A stretch of DNA of 64,000 nucleotides from Pseudomonas sp. stari2. GTDB lineage: Bacteria > Pseudomonadota > Gammaproteobacteria > Pseudomonadales > Pseudomonadaceae. Of this stretch, positions 49,045 to 57,550 are shown in pieces. Where the stretch lies: positions 5,584,501-5,648,500 of the forward strand of contig NZ_CP099760.1 of the NCBI RefSeq assembly GCF_040760005.1, given 5' to 3'. How positions within the stretch are numbered: the first letter of the stretch is position 1; the number at the start of each line of letters is the position of its first letter. The translations under genes were made by a program, and so were the position numbers. The notes below the pieces were generated by a model. The model worked only from the letters and a program-made list of their open reading frames with translations. It had not been told where the DNA came from and ran no database searches.

Positions 49045-50586
49045 TCAGTCGACCAGTTTCGCCGCCAGGGCCTTGACCCGATTCAGGTCGCCCTTGGCGA
49101 CTTTGGTCACACCGGTGCCGTATTCCGGATCCGCCTTATAGAGGAAGGACAGCATGATGTGCTTGCTCTCGTCATCGGTGCTTGCCAGCGACCCGCCGAA
49201 GCTCTCGATCAGATCCTGACGCTCCTTCTTGCTGAACGAGCGATACAGATCACCGGCCTGCTTGAAGTTCTGCTCACGCTGAATCTTCGCCTGTTGTGTG
49301 CTGCCCTGCAGAGCGGTCTGGCTATAACGCGCGCTTTGCGTTTCTTCACGTGGTTGCAGGCGGCTTGGCTGATAGTTGACACCCGAGTGACTCGCACCGG
49401 CATTCATCGTGCCATCCTGATTACCATTGTTGACCGGTACTTTTGCAGCATTGATCGGCAACTGCAGAGCATTGGCGCCAAGGCGATACATCTGGGTGTC
49501 GGCATAGGCAAATATCCGGCCTTGCAGCAGACGATCTTCAGATGGCTCGATTCCCGGCACAACATTCGAAGGTGCCATGGCCACTTGTTCAGTTTCCTGG
49601 AAGACGTTCGAAGGATTACGGTTCAAGACCATTTGTCCAACTTTTCGCTCTGGAATACCGGGCCAGGTCTTGGTTGCATCAAGAGGATCGAAATCAAACT
49701 TTGACAAGTCTTGCGGTTTCAGAACCTGAATGTATAAGTCCCACTTCGGGAAATTTCCCTTATTGATATTAGTTACCAAATCATTAGTCATGTGACTGTA
49801 GTCACGACCCTGCACTTGCTCGACCTGTTTTGGATCGAGATTTTTTATCCCCTGCAGACTTTTCCAGTGAAACTTGACGTAATGCACTTCGCCCTTATCG
49901 TTAACCAATTTGTAGGCGTGCACACTGTTGCCATCCATTTCCCGATAACTGGCCGGTGTCCCTGAGTTGGAATACAACTCGGTCAATGTACGAGTGGCTT
50001 CAGGTATATGGGAGAAGAAGTCGAAACGGCGGGAATCATCGTCCAGATTGGTACGCGGATCAGGCTTGAAGGCATGCACCATGTCCGGGAACTTGATCGC
50101 GTCGCGGATGAAGAACGTCGGGAAGTTGTTTCCCACCAGGTCCCAGTTGCCGTCTGCTGTATAGAACTTGGTCGCGAAACCCCGTGGGTCACGCAGGGTT
50201 TCCGGTGAATGGTTGCCGTGAACCACAGCAGAGAAACGCACGAACACCGGCGTGACCTGGCCGACAGTGAACACTTTGGCCTTGCTCAGATCGCTCAGAT
50301 TGTTGGTCGCGGTGAACGTGCCATGAGCACCGGTGCCACGAGCATGCACGACGCGTTCGGGAATACGCTCGCGATCAAAGCGTTGCAGCTTCTGGATCAG
50401 TTGCACGTCCTGCAACAACACCGGGCCGTTGGCACCGGCGGTCTGCGAATTCTGATTGTCGCCCACTGCGGCACCGTTATCCCGGGTCAGGGGTGCGGCA
50501 TTCACGGAAAAGCTCAGCAGGCTGGCGGCGAGTACGCCAAGCGTACGGCGATGGGGAACAGCCCCGAGGCCAAGAGTGGAATTCAT
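49045..50586 (-). CDS. katB: Catalase with signal peptide (KatB)
   Basis: 513 residues. A signal peptide (RRTLGVLAASLLSFSVNAAP) would export it to the periplasm. It is a monofunctional clade-type small catalase: active-site RVVHARGTGAHGTF with the distal His, FFIRDAIKFPD with the distal Asn region, and the proximal haem Tyr in RIFAYADTQMYRLG. The order katB-mscL-fpr matches P. aeruginosa PA4613-PA4615, except that ankB, which I recall next to katB, is missing. A 10-bp inverted repeat lies upstream. Confidence 0.92.
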   Translation of the reverse strand: MNSTLGLGAVPHRRTLGVLAASLLSFSVNAAPLTRDNGAAVGDNQNSQTAGANGPVLLQDVQLIQKLQRFDRERIPERVVHARGTGAHGTFTATNNLSDLSKAKVFTVGQVTPVFVRFSAVVHGNHSPETLRDPRGFATKFYTADGNWDLVGNNFPTFFIRDAIKFPDMVHAFKPDPRTNLDDDSRRFDFFSHIPEATRTLTELYSNSGTPASYREMDGNSVHAYKLVNDKGEVHYVKFHWKSLQGIKNLDPKQVEQVQGRDYSHMTNDLVTNINKGNFPKWDLYIQVLKPQDLSKFDFDPLDATKTWPGIPERKVGQMVLNRNPSNVFQETEQVAMAPSNVVPGIEPSEDRLLQGRIFAYADTQMYRLGANALQLPINAAKVPVNNGNQDGTMNAGASHSGVNYQPSRLQPREETQSARYSQTALQGSTQQAKIQREQNFKQAGDLYRSFSKKERQDLIESFGGSLASTDDESKHIMLSFLYKADPEYGTGVTKVAKGDLNRVKALAAKLVD

Positions 50587-50730
50587 TTCAGGCTCCTCTG
50601 TTTTTTGAAGCGCATCCAGGTGCGCCAAACAGAGGCTAGAAGCTCGGCCCGCCAAACATAAATAGAAAGATCGTAACGCCATGATTGATCAATTTTTCTT
50701 CAAAATCAGGCGTTTGTAGCGTATATCGCG

Positions 50731-50762
50731 CGCGATTAGTGGCACTTTGCAAACTAATCGCG
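50731..50762. promoter_or_regulatory. Inverted repeat in the katB-mscL gap
   Basis: Perfect 10-bp arms CGCGATTAGT and ACTAATCGCG with a 12-nt spacer, in the 284-nt divergent katB-mscL region. The arm spacing (22 bp between centres) fits a dimer or dyad of a regulator. It does not match the classic OxyR tetrad pattern. No T-run, so an operator is more likely than a terminator. Confidence 0.5.
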
Positions 50763-50870
50763 AATTGATGTGTCGATAAAAACGAGCATTGTAAGAAGGT
50801 GTTTCGCGCAGGACGCGTTTTGCTGATTTACACTGCGTACACCAAACTCATCTGTAACAAGGAAATAACT

Positions 50871-51284
50871 ATGGGCGTGCTCAGCGAGTTCAAGGCCTTC
50901 GCGGTCAAAGGCAATGTGGTCGACATGGCCGTCGGTATCATCATCGGTGCGGCCTTCGGCAAAATCGTTTCGTCGTTTGTCGGTGATGTGATCATGCCGC
51001 CAATCGGCCTGCTGATCGGTGGAGTGGACTTCAGTGATCTGGCGATAACCCTGAAAGCCGCCGAGGGCAGCGCCCCCGCAGTCGTGATGGCCTACGGCAA
51101 GTTCATCCAGAGCATTCTGGACTTCATCATCGTCGCGTTCGCGATTTTCATGGGCGTCAAAGCCATCAACCGCCTGAAACGCGAAGAAGCCGTCGCTCCG
51201 ACCTTGCCGCCAGTGCCAACCAAGGAAGAAGAGTTGCTGGGCGAGATCCGCGATCTTCTCAAGGCCCAGAACAACCGGCCTTGA
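50871..51284 (+). CDS. mscL: Large-conductance mechanosensitive channel MscL
   Basis: 137 residues. The N-terminal helix and first membrane segment read [51 protein letters not shown], the MscL signature. A second membrane segment ([18 protein letters not shown]) and a cytoplasmic helix ([15 protein letters not shown]) follow. It opens to release solutes on hypo-osmotic shock. AAGGAAA precedes the ATG at 50871. Confidence 0.96.
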   Translation: MGVLSEFKAFAVKGNVVDMAVGIIIGAAFGKIVSSFVGDVIMPPIGLLIGGVDFSDLAITLKAAEGSAPAVVMAYGKFIQSILDFIIVAFAIFMGVKAINRLKREEAVAPTLPPVPTKEEELLGEIRDLLKAQNNRP

Positions 51285-51290
51285 AGACTG

Positions 51291-51314
51291 AAACGGCGCC
51301 TGAGGGCGCCGTTT
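51291..51314 (+). terminator. Terminator of mscL
   Basis: Arms AAACGGCGCC and GGCGCCGTTT with a TGAG loop, followed by TCTT; it can also serve fpr on the other strand. Confidence 0.8.
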
Positions 51315-51316
51315 TC

Positions 51317-52093
51317 TTACCAGTAGTTTTCCACCGCCACCTGTCCTGGTCGACGGGTCAGACTCAAGGCCATGCCGCGTTGCTTGAGCAAGGCCCGGGT
51401 GTCATCGATCATCTGCGGATTACCGCAGAGCATGACTCGCGAATGCACCGGAGTCAGCTCGACACCTGCCACCCTCTCCAGTTCGCCATTTTCGATCAGT
51501 GTGGTGATGCGCCCGTTGAGAGCGCCGGCATAACGCTCACGAGTGACCACCGGAATGAACTGAAATTTGTGCGCATATTCCGCCAGATAGTCGCGCTGCG
51601 TCAGTTCGGCAATCAGTGGTTGATAGGCCAGCTCCCGCGCCTCTCGCGCACTGTAGACCAGGATGATTCGTTCAAACTTCTCCCAGACCTCGAAGTCCTG
51701 CAGGATCGACAGAAACGGCGCCACCCCCGTGCCTGTGGATAACAGCCAGAGATCTCGACCATCAATGAAGCGATCCAGCGTCAGATAACCAAAGGCCTGG
51801 CGCTCTATCAGCAAGGTATCCCCTGCTTTCAGACGGCTCAGCTCGCTGGTGAATTCGCCGCCCGGCACCACGATGGAAAAAAATTCGAGAAACTCGTCGA
51901 ACGGCGATGACACCATCGAGTAGGCGCGCCACACCGTACTGCCGTCCGCGCGCGTCACGCCAATCCGCGCGAATTGCCCGGCGCGGAAGCGGAAACCGGC
52001 ATCCCGCGTGGTACGCAAGGTGAACAGGTTCGGGGTCAGCGGTTGTACATCGAGTAATGTCTGGCGGCTGAATTTTTCGCTGCTGGCAGTCAT
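51317..52093 (-). CDS. fpr: Ferredoxin-NADP reductase Fpr
   Basis: 258 residues. The FAD site is WRAYSMVSSP (RxYS) and the nucleotide-binding part GTGVAPFLSIL and SRVMLCGNPQMIDD. It ends in a C-terminal aromatic pair (VENYW) that stacks on FAD. It passes electrons between NADP(H) and ferredoxin/flavodoxin, useful in oxidative stress and iron release. It converges with mscL. The first residue region MTASSEKFSRQTLLDVQPLTPNLF matches Pseudomonas Fpr. Confidence 0.93.
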   Translation of the reverse strand: MTASSEKFSRQTLLDVQPLTPNLFTLRTTRDAGFRFRAGQFARIGVTRADGSTVWRAYSMVSSPFDEFLEFFSIVVPGGEFTSELSRLKAGDTLLIERQAFGYLTLDRFIDGRDLWLLSTGTGVAPFLSILQDFEVWEKFERIILVYSAREARELAYQPLIAELTQRDYLAEYAHKFQFIPVVTRERYAGALNGRITTLIENGELERVAGVELTPVHSRVMLCGNPQMIDDTRALLKQRGMALSLTRRPGQVAVENYW

Positions 52094-52400
52094 CGATTCA
52101 CTCCATCAACAATGACTCGATTGTTACGCATAATTGCACAACAAAACACCGACAGTTTGTGATGGAATTTCAAAGTGCCACTAGTTTTAAAACTCTAAAA
52201 TAGTCGACCTGAAAATCAGAATTGTTTAAATGGTCTCACACATATAAAGACTTTTTCAGAGATATTCCAAATAGAGCCACTGTTCAAGAACAAAAAAATC
52301 CAAACAGCTTCGTAGGAAGCATCCTACACTCGTCTCCGTGCCACCCACTTTGGATCCAATATGGCGCCCCCCCGAATTAATATTTTGGAGAACATTCAAA
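52094..52400. other. AT-rich intergenic region upstream of the LuxR solo
   Basis: 307 nt, markedly richer in A and T than the rest of the window. No gene is supported. It holds the palindrome AGTTTTAAAACT (52183-52194) and the inverted repeat at 52312-52327, both possible regulator sites. Confidence 0.45.
52312..52327. promoter_or_regulatory. Inverted repeat upstream of the LuxR solo
   Basis: GTAGGA-AGCA-TCCTAC, perfect 6-bp arms, about 74 nt before the LuxR ATG. A candidate operator, possibly for autoregulation. Confidence 0.4.
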
Positions 52401-53108
52401 ATGGAAAGGTGGAAGGAGTACCAGATAGAGCAGATCACGCGTGCGAAGGAAATCGAGAACGCATTCCCGATTTTGAGCACATTTGCCAGGAACCTCGGTT
52501 TTCAATTTTGCGGCATTAAAGTTTCGCGGCCTGGTTACCCGTCATTCAAATCGTTCAATATCAATAACTTCCCAATGGCATGGAACGATGAATACGAAAA
52601 AAATTACGAAAGTGATGACCCGATAACAGCTTACTGCGATCGTTCCATGCTGCCGTTTCTCTGGAGCAGGAAAGCCTTCTCGAAGACTCCGCTAATGTGG
52701 GATGCGCTTCAAAATCACGGGATGCAACATGGTTGGTCGCAGTCGTATCGCGACGAGAAAAACGACTTATGTTGCACGGTCAGCCTGGCACGAACCCACT
52801 GCGAAATTTTTGCCCTGGAGCTGTACAACGAATATGGCGTGTTGCATTACGTCTTGCAGCATTTGTGTGCGTTGTTCCTCACTGCATTCCCCCCAATACT
52901 GGCCAAACCACCCCCCGTGCGATTGTCCACACGGGAACTCGAAATCGTGAGGCTTTGCGCCTTGGGTAAAACAGCTTGGGAAATCGGCCAGATTCTGAAC
53001 GTAGCCGAACGGACCGTGACCTATCACATCAAGAACCTGATCATTAAGTTCAACGTCTGCAACAAGATGTCGGCCGTCATCGCCGCCTCAAAGGCCGGAT
53101 ATCTCTAG
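52401..53108 (+). CDS. LuxR-family regulator with autoinducer-binding domain (LuxR solo)
   Basis: 235 residues. The N-terminal autoinducer domain keeps the key pocket residues W61, Y65, D73, P74 and W88 and glycines at 107 and 111 (TraR W57, Y61, D70, P71, W85, G113). The C-terminal GerE-type HTH reads LSTRELEIVRLCALGKTAWEIGQILNVAERTVTYHIKNLIIKFNV. No luxI synthase is nearby, so it is an orphan that might sense foreign or own acyl-homoserine lactones. The start at 52401 follows TTTTGGAG. Base composition is clearly more AT-rich than the neighbours, suggesting later acquisition. Confidence 0.88.
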   Translation: MERWKEYQIEQITRAKEIENAFPILSTFARNLGFQFCGIKVSRPGYPSFKSFNINNFPMAWNDEYEKNYESDDPITAYCDRSMLPFLWSRKAFSKTPLMWDALQNHGMQHGWSQSYRDEKNDLCCTVSLARTHCEIFALELYNEYGVLHYVLQHLCALFLTAFPPILAKPPPVRLSTRELEIVRLCALGKTAWEIGQILNVAERTVTYHIKNLIIKFNVCNKMSAVIAASKAGYL

Positions 53109-53281
53109 CCCCCTCTTCCACTGCACTGAAATCAGACGAGTATTACCAACAAAAAAAACGTACCATTTGCAACCTTCCTGAGTGATGTCGTGAACTTTCA
53201 CGCCGCTGTCCACTCGGTCGGTTCCGCCGCACAACACTCAGGGCCGCGGGACACCCGTCGATTACCCAGAGTCCCCGCCCC

Positions 53282-54406
53282 ATGCCTTTGCTCGATACGC
53301 CCTTCGCCCAGCTTGATCTGATCCGCCAGCCCGAACAGCAGAACGAACCGCTGCAAGCCTTCGACGCGGCCGACGAATACCTGCTCAATCATCTGGCCGA
53401 GCAGAACCCAGCGGCAAACACTCGGGTATTGGTACTCAACGATAGCTTTGGCGCGCTGGCCATCAGCCTCTGCGGCAAAGTGCAGGTCAGCACCAGCGGC
53501 GATTCGTTCCTGGCGTTTCAGGGCCTGGAGAAAAACCTGCTGCGCAATGGCCAGGTGTTCGATGCGCTACGCGGCACGCCGGCCAGCGAGCCGTTCGTCG
53601 GGCCATTTGACCGAGTGCTGATCCGCGTGCCAAAAACCCTGGCGCTACTGGAAGAACAACTGATTCGCCTGCAAGGCCAATTGGCACCCGGCGCTCAGGT
53701 GGTAGCCGCAGCCATGGTCAAACACTTGCCCCGCGCTGCCGGTGATCTGCTGGAGCGCTACATCGGCCCGGTTCAGGCTTCGCTGGCCGTGAAGAAGGCG
53801 CGCTTGTTGATCGCCACGCCTGAGGCCAAGGCTCCGGCCGCCTCGCCTTATCCGACCCGCTATCGCCTCGACGAGCCGGCCATCGAACTGCTCAACCACG
53901 CCAACGTGTTCTGCCGCGAAGGGCTGGATATCGGTACTCGCGCCTTTCTTCCGCACTTGCCGAAGAATCTCGGCGCGGCGCGGGTTGCCGACCTCGGTTG
54001 CGGTAACGGTGTACTGGCCATCGCCAGCGCCCTGCAAAACCCTGATGCGCATTACACGCTGGTGGACGAGTCGTTCATGGCCGTGCAATCGGCGGCCGAG
54101 AACTGGCGCGTGGCATTGGGTGAACGTGAAGTGATCGTTCGCGCCGGCGACGGTCTGGCCGGGCAGGAAGCGCAATCGCTCGACGTGGTGCTGTGCAACC
54201 CGCCGTTCCACCAGCAACAGGTGGTCGGCGACTTCCTTGCCTGGCGCATGTTCCAGCAGGCTCGCGAAGCGCTGGTAGTTGGCGGTGCGTTGTACATTGT
54301 CGGCAACCGTCACTTGGGTTATCACAGCAAACTGGCGCGCCTGTTCCGGGGTGTCGAGCAAGTCGCGGCCACGCCGAAATTCGTGATCCTCAAGGCGCGT
54401 AAATAA
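53282..54406 (+). CDS. rlmG: 23S rRNA (guanine-N2)-methyltransferase RlmG
   Basis: 374 residues. The N-terminal domain resembles an inactive methyltransferase and the C-terminal domain carries the SAM site RVADLGCGNGVLAIASAL and the catalytic NPPFHQQQ motif. RlmG modifies G1835 of 23S rRNA. It has its own ATG at 53282. The first residues MPLLDTPFAQLDLIRQPEQQNEPLQAFDAADEYLL fit the family. Confidence 0.9.
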   Translation: MPLLDTPFAQLDLIRQPEQQNEPLQAFDAADEYLLNHLAEQNPAANTRVLVLNDSFGALAISLCGKVQVSTSGDSFLAFQGLEKNLLRNGQVFDALRGTPASEPFVGPFDRVLIRVPKTLALLEEQLIRLQGQLAPGAQVVAAAMVKHLPRAAGDLLERYIGPVQASLAVKKARLLIATPEAKAPAASPYPTRYRLDEPAIELLNHANVFCREGLDIGTRAFLPHLPKNLGAARVADLGCGNGVLAIASALQNPDAHYTLVDESFMAVQSAAENWRVALGEREVIVRAGDGLAGQEAQSLDVVLCNPPFHQQQVVGDFLAWRMFQQAREALVVGGALYIVGNRHLGYHSKLARLFRGVEQVAATPKFVILKARK

Positions 54407-54413
54407 TCCGGGC

Positions 54414-54442
54414 AAAAAAAACCCTCCGGTCGGAGGGTCAAA
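54414..54442. terminator. Bidirectional terminator between rlmG and the cio genes
   Basis: Arms ACCCTCC and GGAGGGT with a GGTC loop, an A-run before and AAAAAT after; the minus strand (cio side) ends in a long T-run. Confidence 0.75.
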
Positions 54443-54475
54443 AATCCGTGCCGCAAGGCAGCGGGATGGGAAGTC

Positions 54476-54643
54476 TCAGTGCGTGGTCAGGCCTGCTGCA
54501 TTCATGAACATGCGCATCAGGCTGGCGACGATGAACAATGCACCGACGCTGCCGACCCAGATCATGGCCAACCAGCCGAGCCGCTGCCACAGCGGTTTTT
54601 TTTCGGCTTCTTCAATGTCGTGCAGGGAATGTTTGCCGGTCAT
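54476..54643 (-). CDS. DUF2474 small membrane protein of the cio operon
   Basis: 55 residues, too short for many gene finders: MTGKHSLHDIEEAEKKPLWQRLGWLAMIWVGSVGALFIVASLMRMFMNAAGLTTH. One membrane segment runs about residues 22-42. DUF2474 proteins are found next to cioB in pseudomonads and may play the CydX-like part in the cyanide-insensitive oxidase. The ATG at 54643 lies 57 nt after the cioB stop. Confidence 0.85.
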   Translation of the reverse strand: MTGKHSLHDIEEAEKKPLWQRLGWLAMIWVGSVGALFIVASLMRMFMNAAGLTTH

Positions 54644-54700
54644 GCTTGCATCCTCCGGTTGAGGGAGATGGCGCCGCCGACGGCGCCATCGTGATCAGCC

Positions 54701-55708
54701 CTAGTGATAACCGTCTTCGTGGGTGACCTTGCCGCGGAACACGTAGTAGCTCCAGAAGGTGTAACCCAGGATGAACGGGATGATGAACAGCGTGCCGACC
54801 AGCATGAAGCCCTGGCTCTGCGGCGGAGCGGCTGCGTCCCAGATCGAGATCGACGGCGGCACGATGTTCGGCCACAGGCTGATGCCCAGACCGCTATAGC
54901 CGAGGAAGATCAGCACCAGGGTCAGCAGGAACGGCATGTAGTTGGCATTGCGTGCCACGGCGCGAATCAGACCGTACATCGTCACCAGCACGAGGATCGG
55001 CACCGGCATGAACCAGAACAGGTTCGGCATGCTGAACCAGCGCGTCGCGATTTCAGGATGAGCCAACGGCGTCCAGAGGCTGACGATGCCGATCACCGCC
55101 AACAGCACGAAGGCCAGAGGGCGCGCCAGGTTGTGCATCTGCTCCTGCAGCTTGCCTTCGGTCTTCATGATCAGCCAGGTGCAGCCGAGCAAGGCATACG
55201 CCACCACAAGAGCAGCGCCGCAGAACAGCGTGAACGGCGTCAGCCAGTCCAGTGAGCCGCCGGCATATTGCCGGTTGACCACGGGCAAGCCGTCGATGAA
55301 CGCGCCGAGTGCAACGCCCTGGAAGAACGTCGCCGCCACCGAACCGCCGATGAACGCCTTGTCCCACAGATGACGCTTGTCGTCCTTGGCCTTGAAGCGG
55401 AACTCGAACGCCACGCCGCGGAAAATCAGCCCGATCAGCATGAAGATCAGCGGCAGGTACAACGCCGACAACACCACCGAATACGCCAGCGGAAACGCGC
55501 CAAACAACGCAGCACCGCCCAGTACCAGCCAGGTTTCGTTGCCGTCCCACACCGGGGCGACGGTGTTCATCATCACGTCACGGTCGACTTTGCCCGGGAT
55601 GAACGGGAAGAGAATCCCGATCCCCAGGTCGAAACCGTCCATGACCACGTACATCATGATCCCGAAGATGATGATCACGGCCCAGATCAGCGGAAGATCA
55701 ATACCCAT
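54701..55708 (-). CDS. cioB: Cyanide-insensitive terminal oxidase subunit II (CioB)
   Basis: 335 residues with about eight membrane segments. The start MGIDLPLIWAVIIIFGIMMYVVMDGFDLGIGILFPF is the CydB/CioB signature (MDGFDLG). Further motifs are PVWDGNETWLVLGGAALFGAFP and FWSYYVFRGKV. It is the smaller subunit of the bd-type quinol oxidase. It starts 3 nt after the cioA stop. Confidence 0.95.
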   Translation of the reverse strand: MGIDLPLIWAVIIIFGIMMYVVMDGFDLGIGILFPFIPGKVDRDVMMNTVAPVWDGNETWLVLGGAALFGAFPLAYSVVLSALYLPLIFMLIGLIFRGVAFEFRFKAKDDKRHLWDKAFIGGSVAATFFQGVALGAFIDGLPVVNRQYAGGSLDWLTPFTLFCGAALVVAYALLGCTWLIMKTEGKLQEQMHNLARPLAFVLLAVIGIVSLWTPLAHPEIATRWFSMPNLFWFMPVPILVLVTMYGLIRAVARNANYMPFLLTLVLIFLGYSGLGISLWPNIVPPSISIWDAAAPPQSQGFMLVGTLFIIPFILGYTFWSYYVFRGKVTHEDGYH

Positions 55709-55711
55709 GAC

Positions 55712-57148
55712 TCAAATCTCCTTGGTCAGGCTGCGGTCGTGTTCGGCGCCATCGTCGTCGGCAGCGGACAACGGACGGGCCGGTGTGCGTTTCTGGCCAG
55801 GACCACCGTCGTTGGTTTCCTTGCCTTCGTCGGTCTTCGGCCCTTTGCGCACCAGGCGCATCATGTAGCCCAGACCTGCACCGAACAGCGCGAAATACAC
55901 CACCACGAACATGATCAGCGTGATGCTCATCTGCATGAAACTGTGGTTGGAAGACGCATCCGCCGTGCGCATCAGCCCGTAGACCACCCACGGCTGACGA
56001 CCGATTTCAGTGGTGAACCAGCCCGCCAGGATCGCGATCAGGCCGGACGGCCCCATCCACAACGCCAGGTACAGGAACGGCCGCGAGGTGTAGAGCGTGT
56101 CGCGCTTGCGCAGCCACAGGCTCCAGAGGCCGGTGAAGATCATCAGGAAGCCGAGGCCGACCATGATCCGGAACGACCAGAACACGATGGTCGAATTCGG
56201 CCGGTCTTCAGGCGGGAACTCCTTGAGCGCCGGGACTTGCTTGTCCAGCGAGTGGGTCAGGATCAGGCTGCCGAGGTAGGGGATCTCGACGGCGTACTTG
56301 GTCTTCTCTTCCTTCATGTCCGGCCAGCCGAACAGGATCAACGGCGTCGCTTCGCTGCCGACGTTTTCCCAGTGACCTTCGATCGCGGCGATTTTCGCCG
56401 GCTGATGCTTGAGGGTGTTGAGACCGTGGAAGTCACCGATGACCGCCTGGATCGGTGCAACGATCAACGCCATCCACATCGCCATCGACAGCATGGTGCG
56501 AATCGCCGGGTTGTCTTTGCCGCGCAACAGATGCCAGGCCGCCGACGAGCCAACGAAGAACGCCGTTGCAACGAACGCGGCAGTTGCCATGTGCATCAGG
56601 CGATACGGGAACGACGGGTTGAACACGATTGCCAGCCAGTCGGTCGGGATTACCTGACCGTTGACGATCTCGAAGCCCTGCGGTGTCTGCATCCAGCTGT
56701 TGGACGCGAGAATCCAGAAGGTCGAAATCAACGTACCGATGGCCACCATCACCGTGGCGAAAAAGTGCAGGCCGCGCCCGACCTTGTTCCAGCCGAACAG
56801 CATCACGCCGAGGAAACCGGCCTCGAGGAAGAACGCCGTGAGCACTTCATACGTCAGCAACGGCCCGGTAACGGAACCTGCGAAGTCCGAGAAGCGGCTC
56901 CAGTTGGTGCCGAACTGGTAGGCCATGACCAGGCCCGAGACCACGCCCATGCCGAAGTTGACGGCAAAGATCTTCGACCAGAAATGGTAGAGGTCACGGT
57001 AGGTGTCGTTGCGGGTTTTCAGCCACAGGCCTTCCAGCACCGCGAGATAGCTCGCAAGACCGATGGTGATCGCCGGGAACAGGATGTGGAACGAGATGGT
57101 GAACGCGAACTGAATTCGGGCGAGATCCAGGGCCTCTAAACCGAACAT
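55712..57148 (-). CDS. cioA: Cyanide-insensitive terminal oxidase subunit I (CioA)
   Basis: 478 residues. The start MFGLEALDLARIQFAFTISFHILFPAITIGLASYLAVLEG contains the haem histidine region; GRQPWVVYGLMRT is the family's quinol-site motif. The Q-loop is short, as in CIO rather than long-loop E. coli CydA. The C-terminus is charged (KGPKTDEGKETNDGGPGQ). It is a quinol oxidase tolerant of cyanide. An FNR/ANR box lies 160 nt upstream. The upstream 82 in-frame codons lack any family match and are not used. Confidence 0.94.
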   Translation of the reverse strand: MFGLEALDLARIQFAFTISFHILFPAITIGLASYLAVLEGLWLKTRNDTYRDLYHFWSKIFAVNFGMGVVSGLVMAYQFGTNWSRFSDFAGSVTGPLLTYEVLTAFFLEAGFLGVMLFGWNKVGRGLHFFATVMVAIGTLISTFWILASNSWMQTPQGFEIVNGQVIPTDWLAIVFNPSFPYRLMHMATAAFVATAFFVGSSAAWHLLRGKDNPAIRTMLSMAMWMALIVAPIQAVIGDFHGLNTLKHQPAKIAAIEGHWENVGSEATPLILFGWPDMKEEKTKYAVEIPYLGSLILTHSLDKQVPALKEFPPEDRPNSTIVFWSFRIMVGLGFLMIFTGLWSLWLRKRDTLYTSRPFLYLALWMGPSGLIAILAGWFTTEIGRQPWVVYGLMRTADASSNHSFMQMSITLIMFVVVYFALFGAGLGYMMRLVRKGPKTDEGKETNDGGPGQKRTPARPLSAADDDGAEHDRSLTKEI

Positions 57149-57550
57149 AAGCTTTCCTCTATCAGATAACGGTTCCAGGACTGGCGGCCTTGAACCACTG
57201 CCCCCACGGGTATGGAGTGCGGCGAACTCGGATTCGTTCTTCTTTTTTACAGGCATCGCGACGCAGGGAGTCTGTCGACGGGTCCGCGATCGTTTCCACG
57301 AAGGGTCTTGATCTGGATCAATCAACGTTGAAAGAGTAGTCCCATTTCCGACGGGGAACCGCGTGGTCTTTTGCCGCGTGACAAGTTGCCTCACAGTCCT
57401 GGCAACGCCCTGAAATACATCCTTGGCCGGGTACGGTGTCCGAGTGCGGAAAAATCGATGTCTGGCTAACTAAATTTTCTGTCATAGCAACTTCCTGTTA
57501 CAGACAGGTGATAATCTCGCGATTCCCCCTCGATCAAGACCGGCCCGCAG
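57149..57550. other. Divergent cioA-MFS intergenic region
   Basis: 402 nt between the two divergent genes. It contains the FNR/ANR-type site at 57308-57321. I see no other gene. Short ATG-started stretches near 57457 are too small to support. Confidence 0.5.
57308..57321. promoter_or_regulatory. FNR/ANR-type operator upstream of cioA
   Basis: TTGATCTGGATCAA, an exact TTGAT-N4-ATCAA match, 160 nt upstream of cioA. ANR is known to repress cio in P. aeruginosa when oxygen is low, which fits. Confidence 0.8.

Noticed and set aside
50731..50762. OxyR site upstream of katB
   Set aside because: The repeat does not show the ATAG-N7-CTAT tetrad that OxyR needs, so I did not name the regulator.
52401..53108. 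A quorum-sensing pair with luxI
   Set aside because: No luxI-type gene occurs in the window, so the LuxR is treated as a solo.
55268..57139. A 623-residue open frame opposite cioAB
   Set aside because: A His/Arg/Glu-rich shadow of cioA and cioB with no ribosome site or domain.
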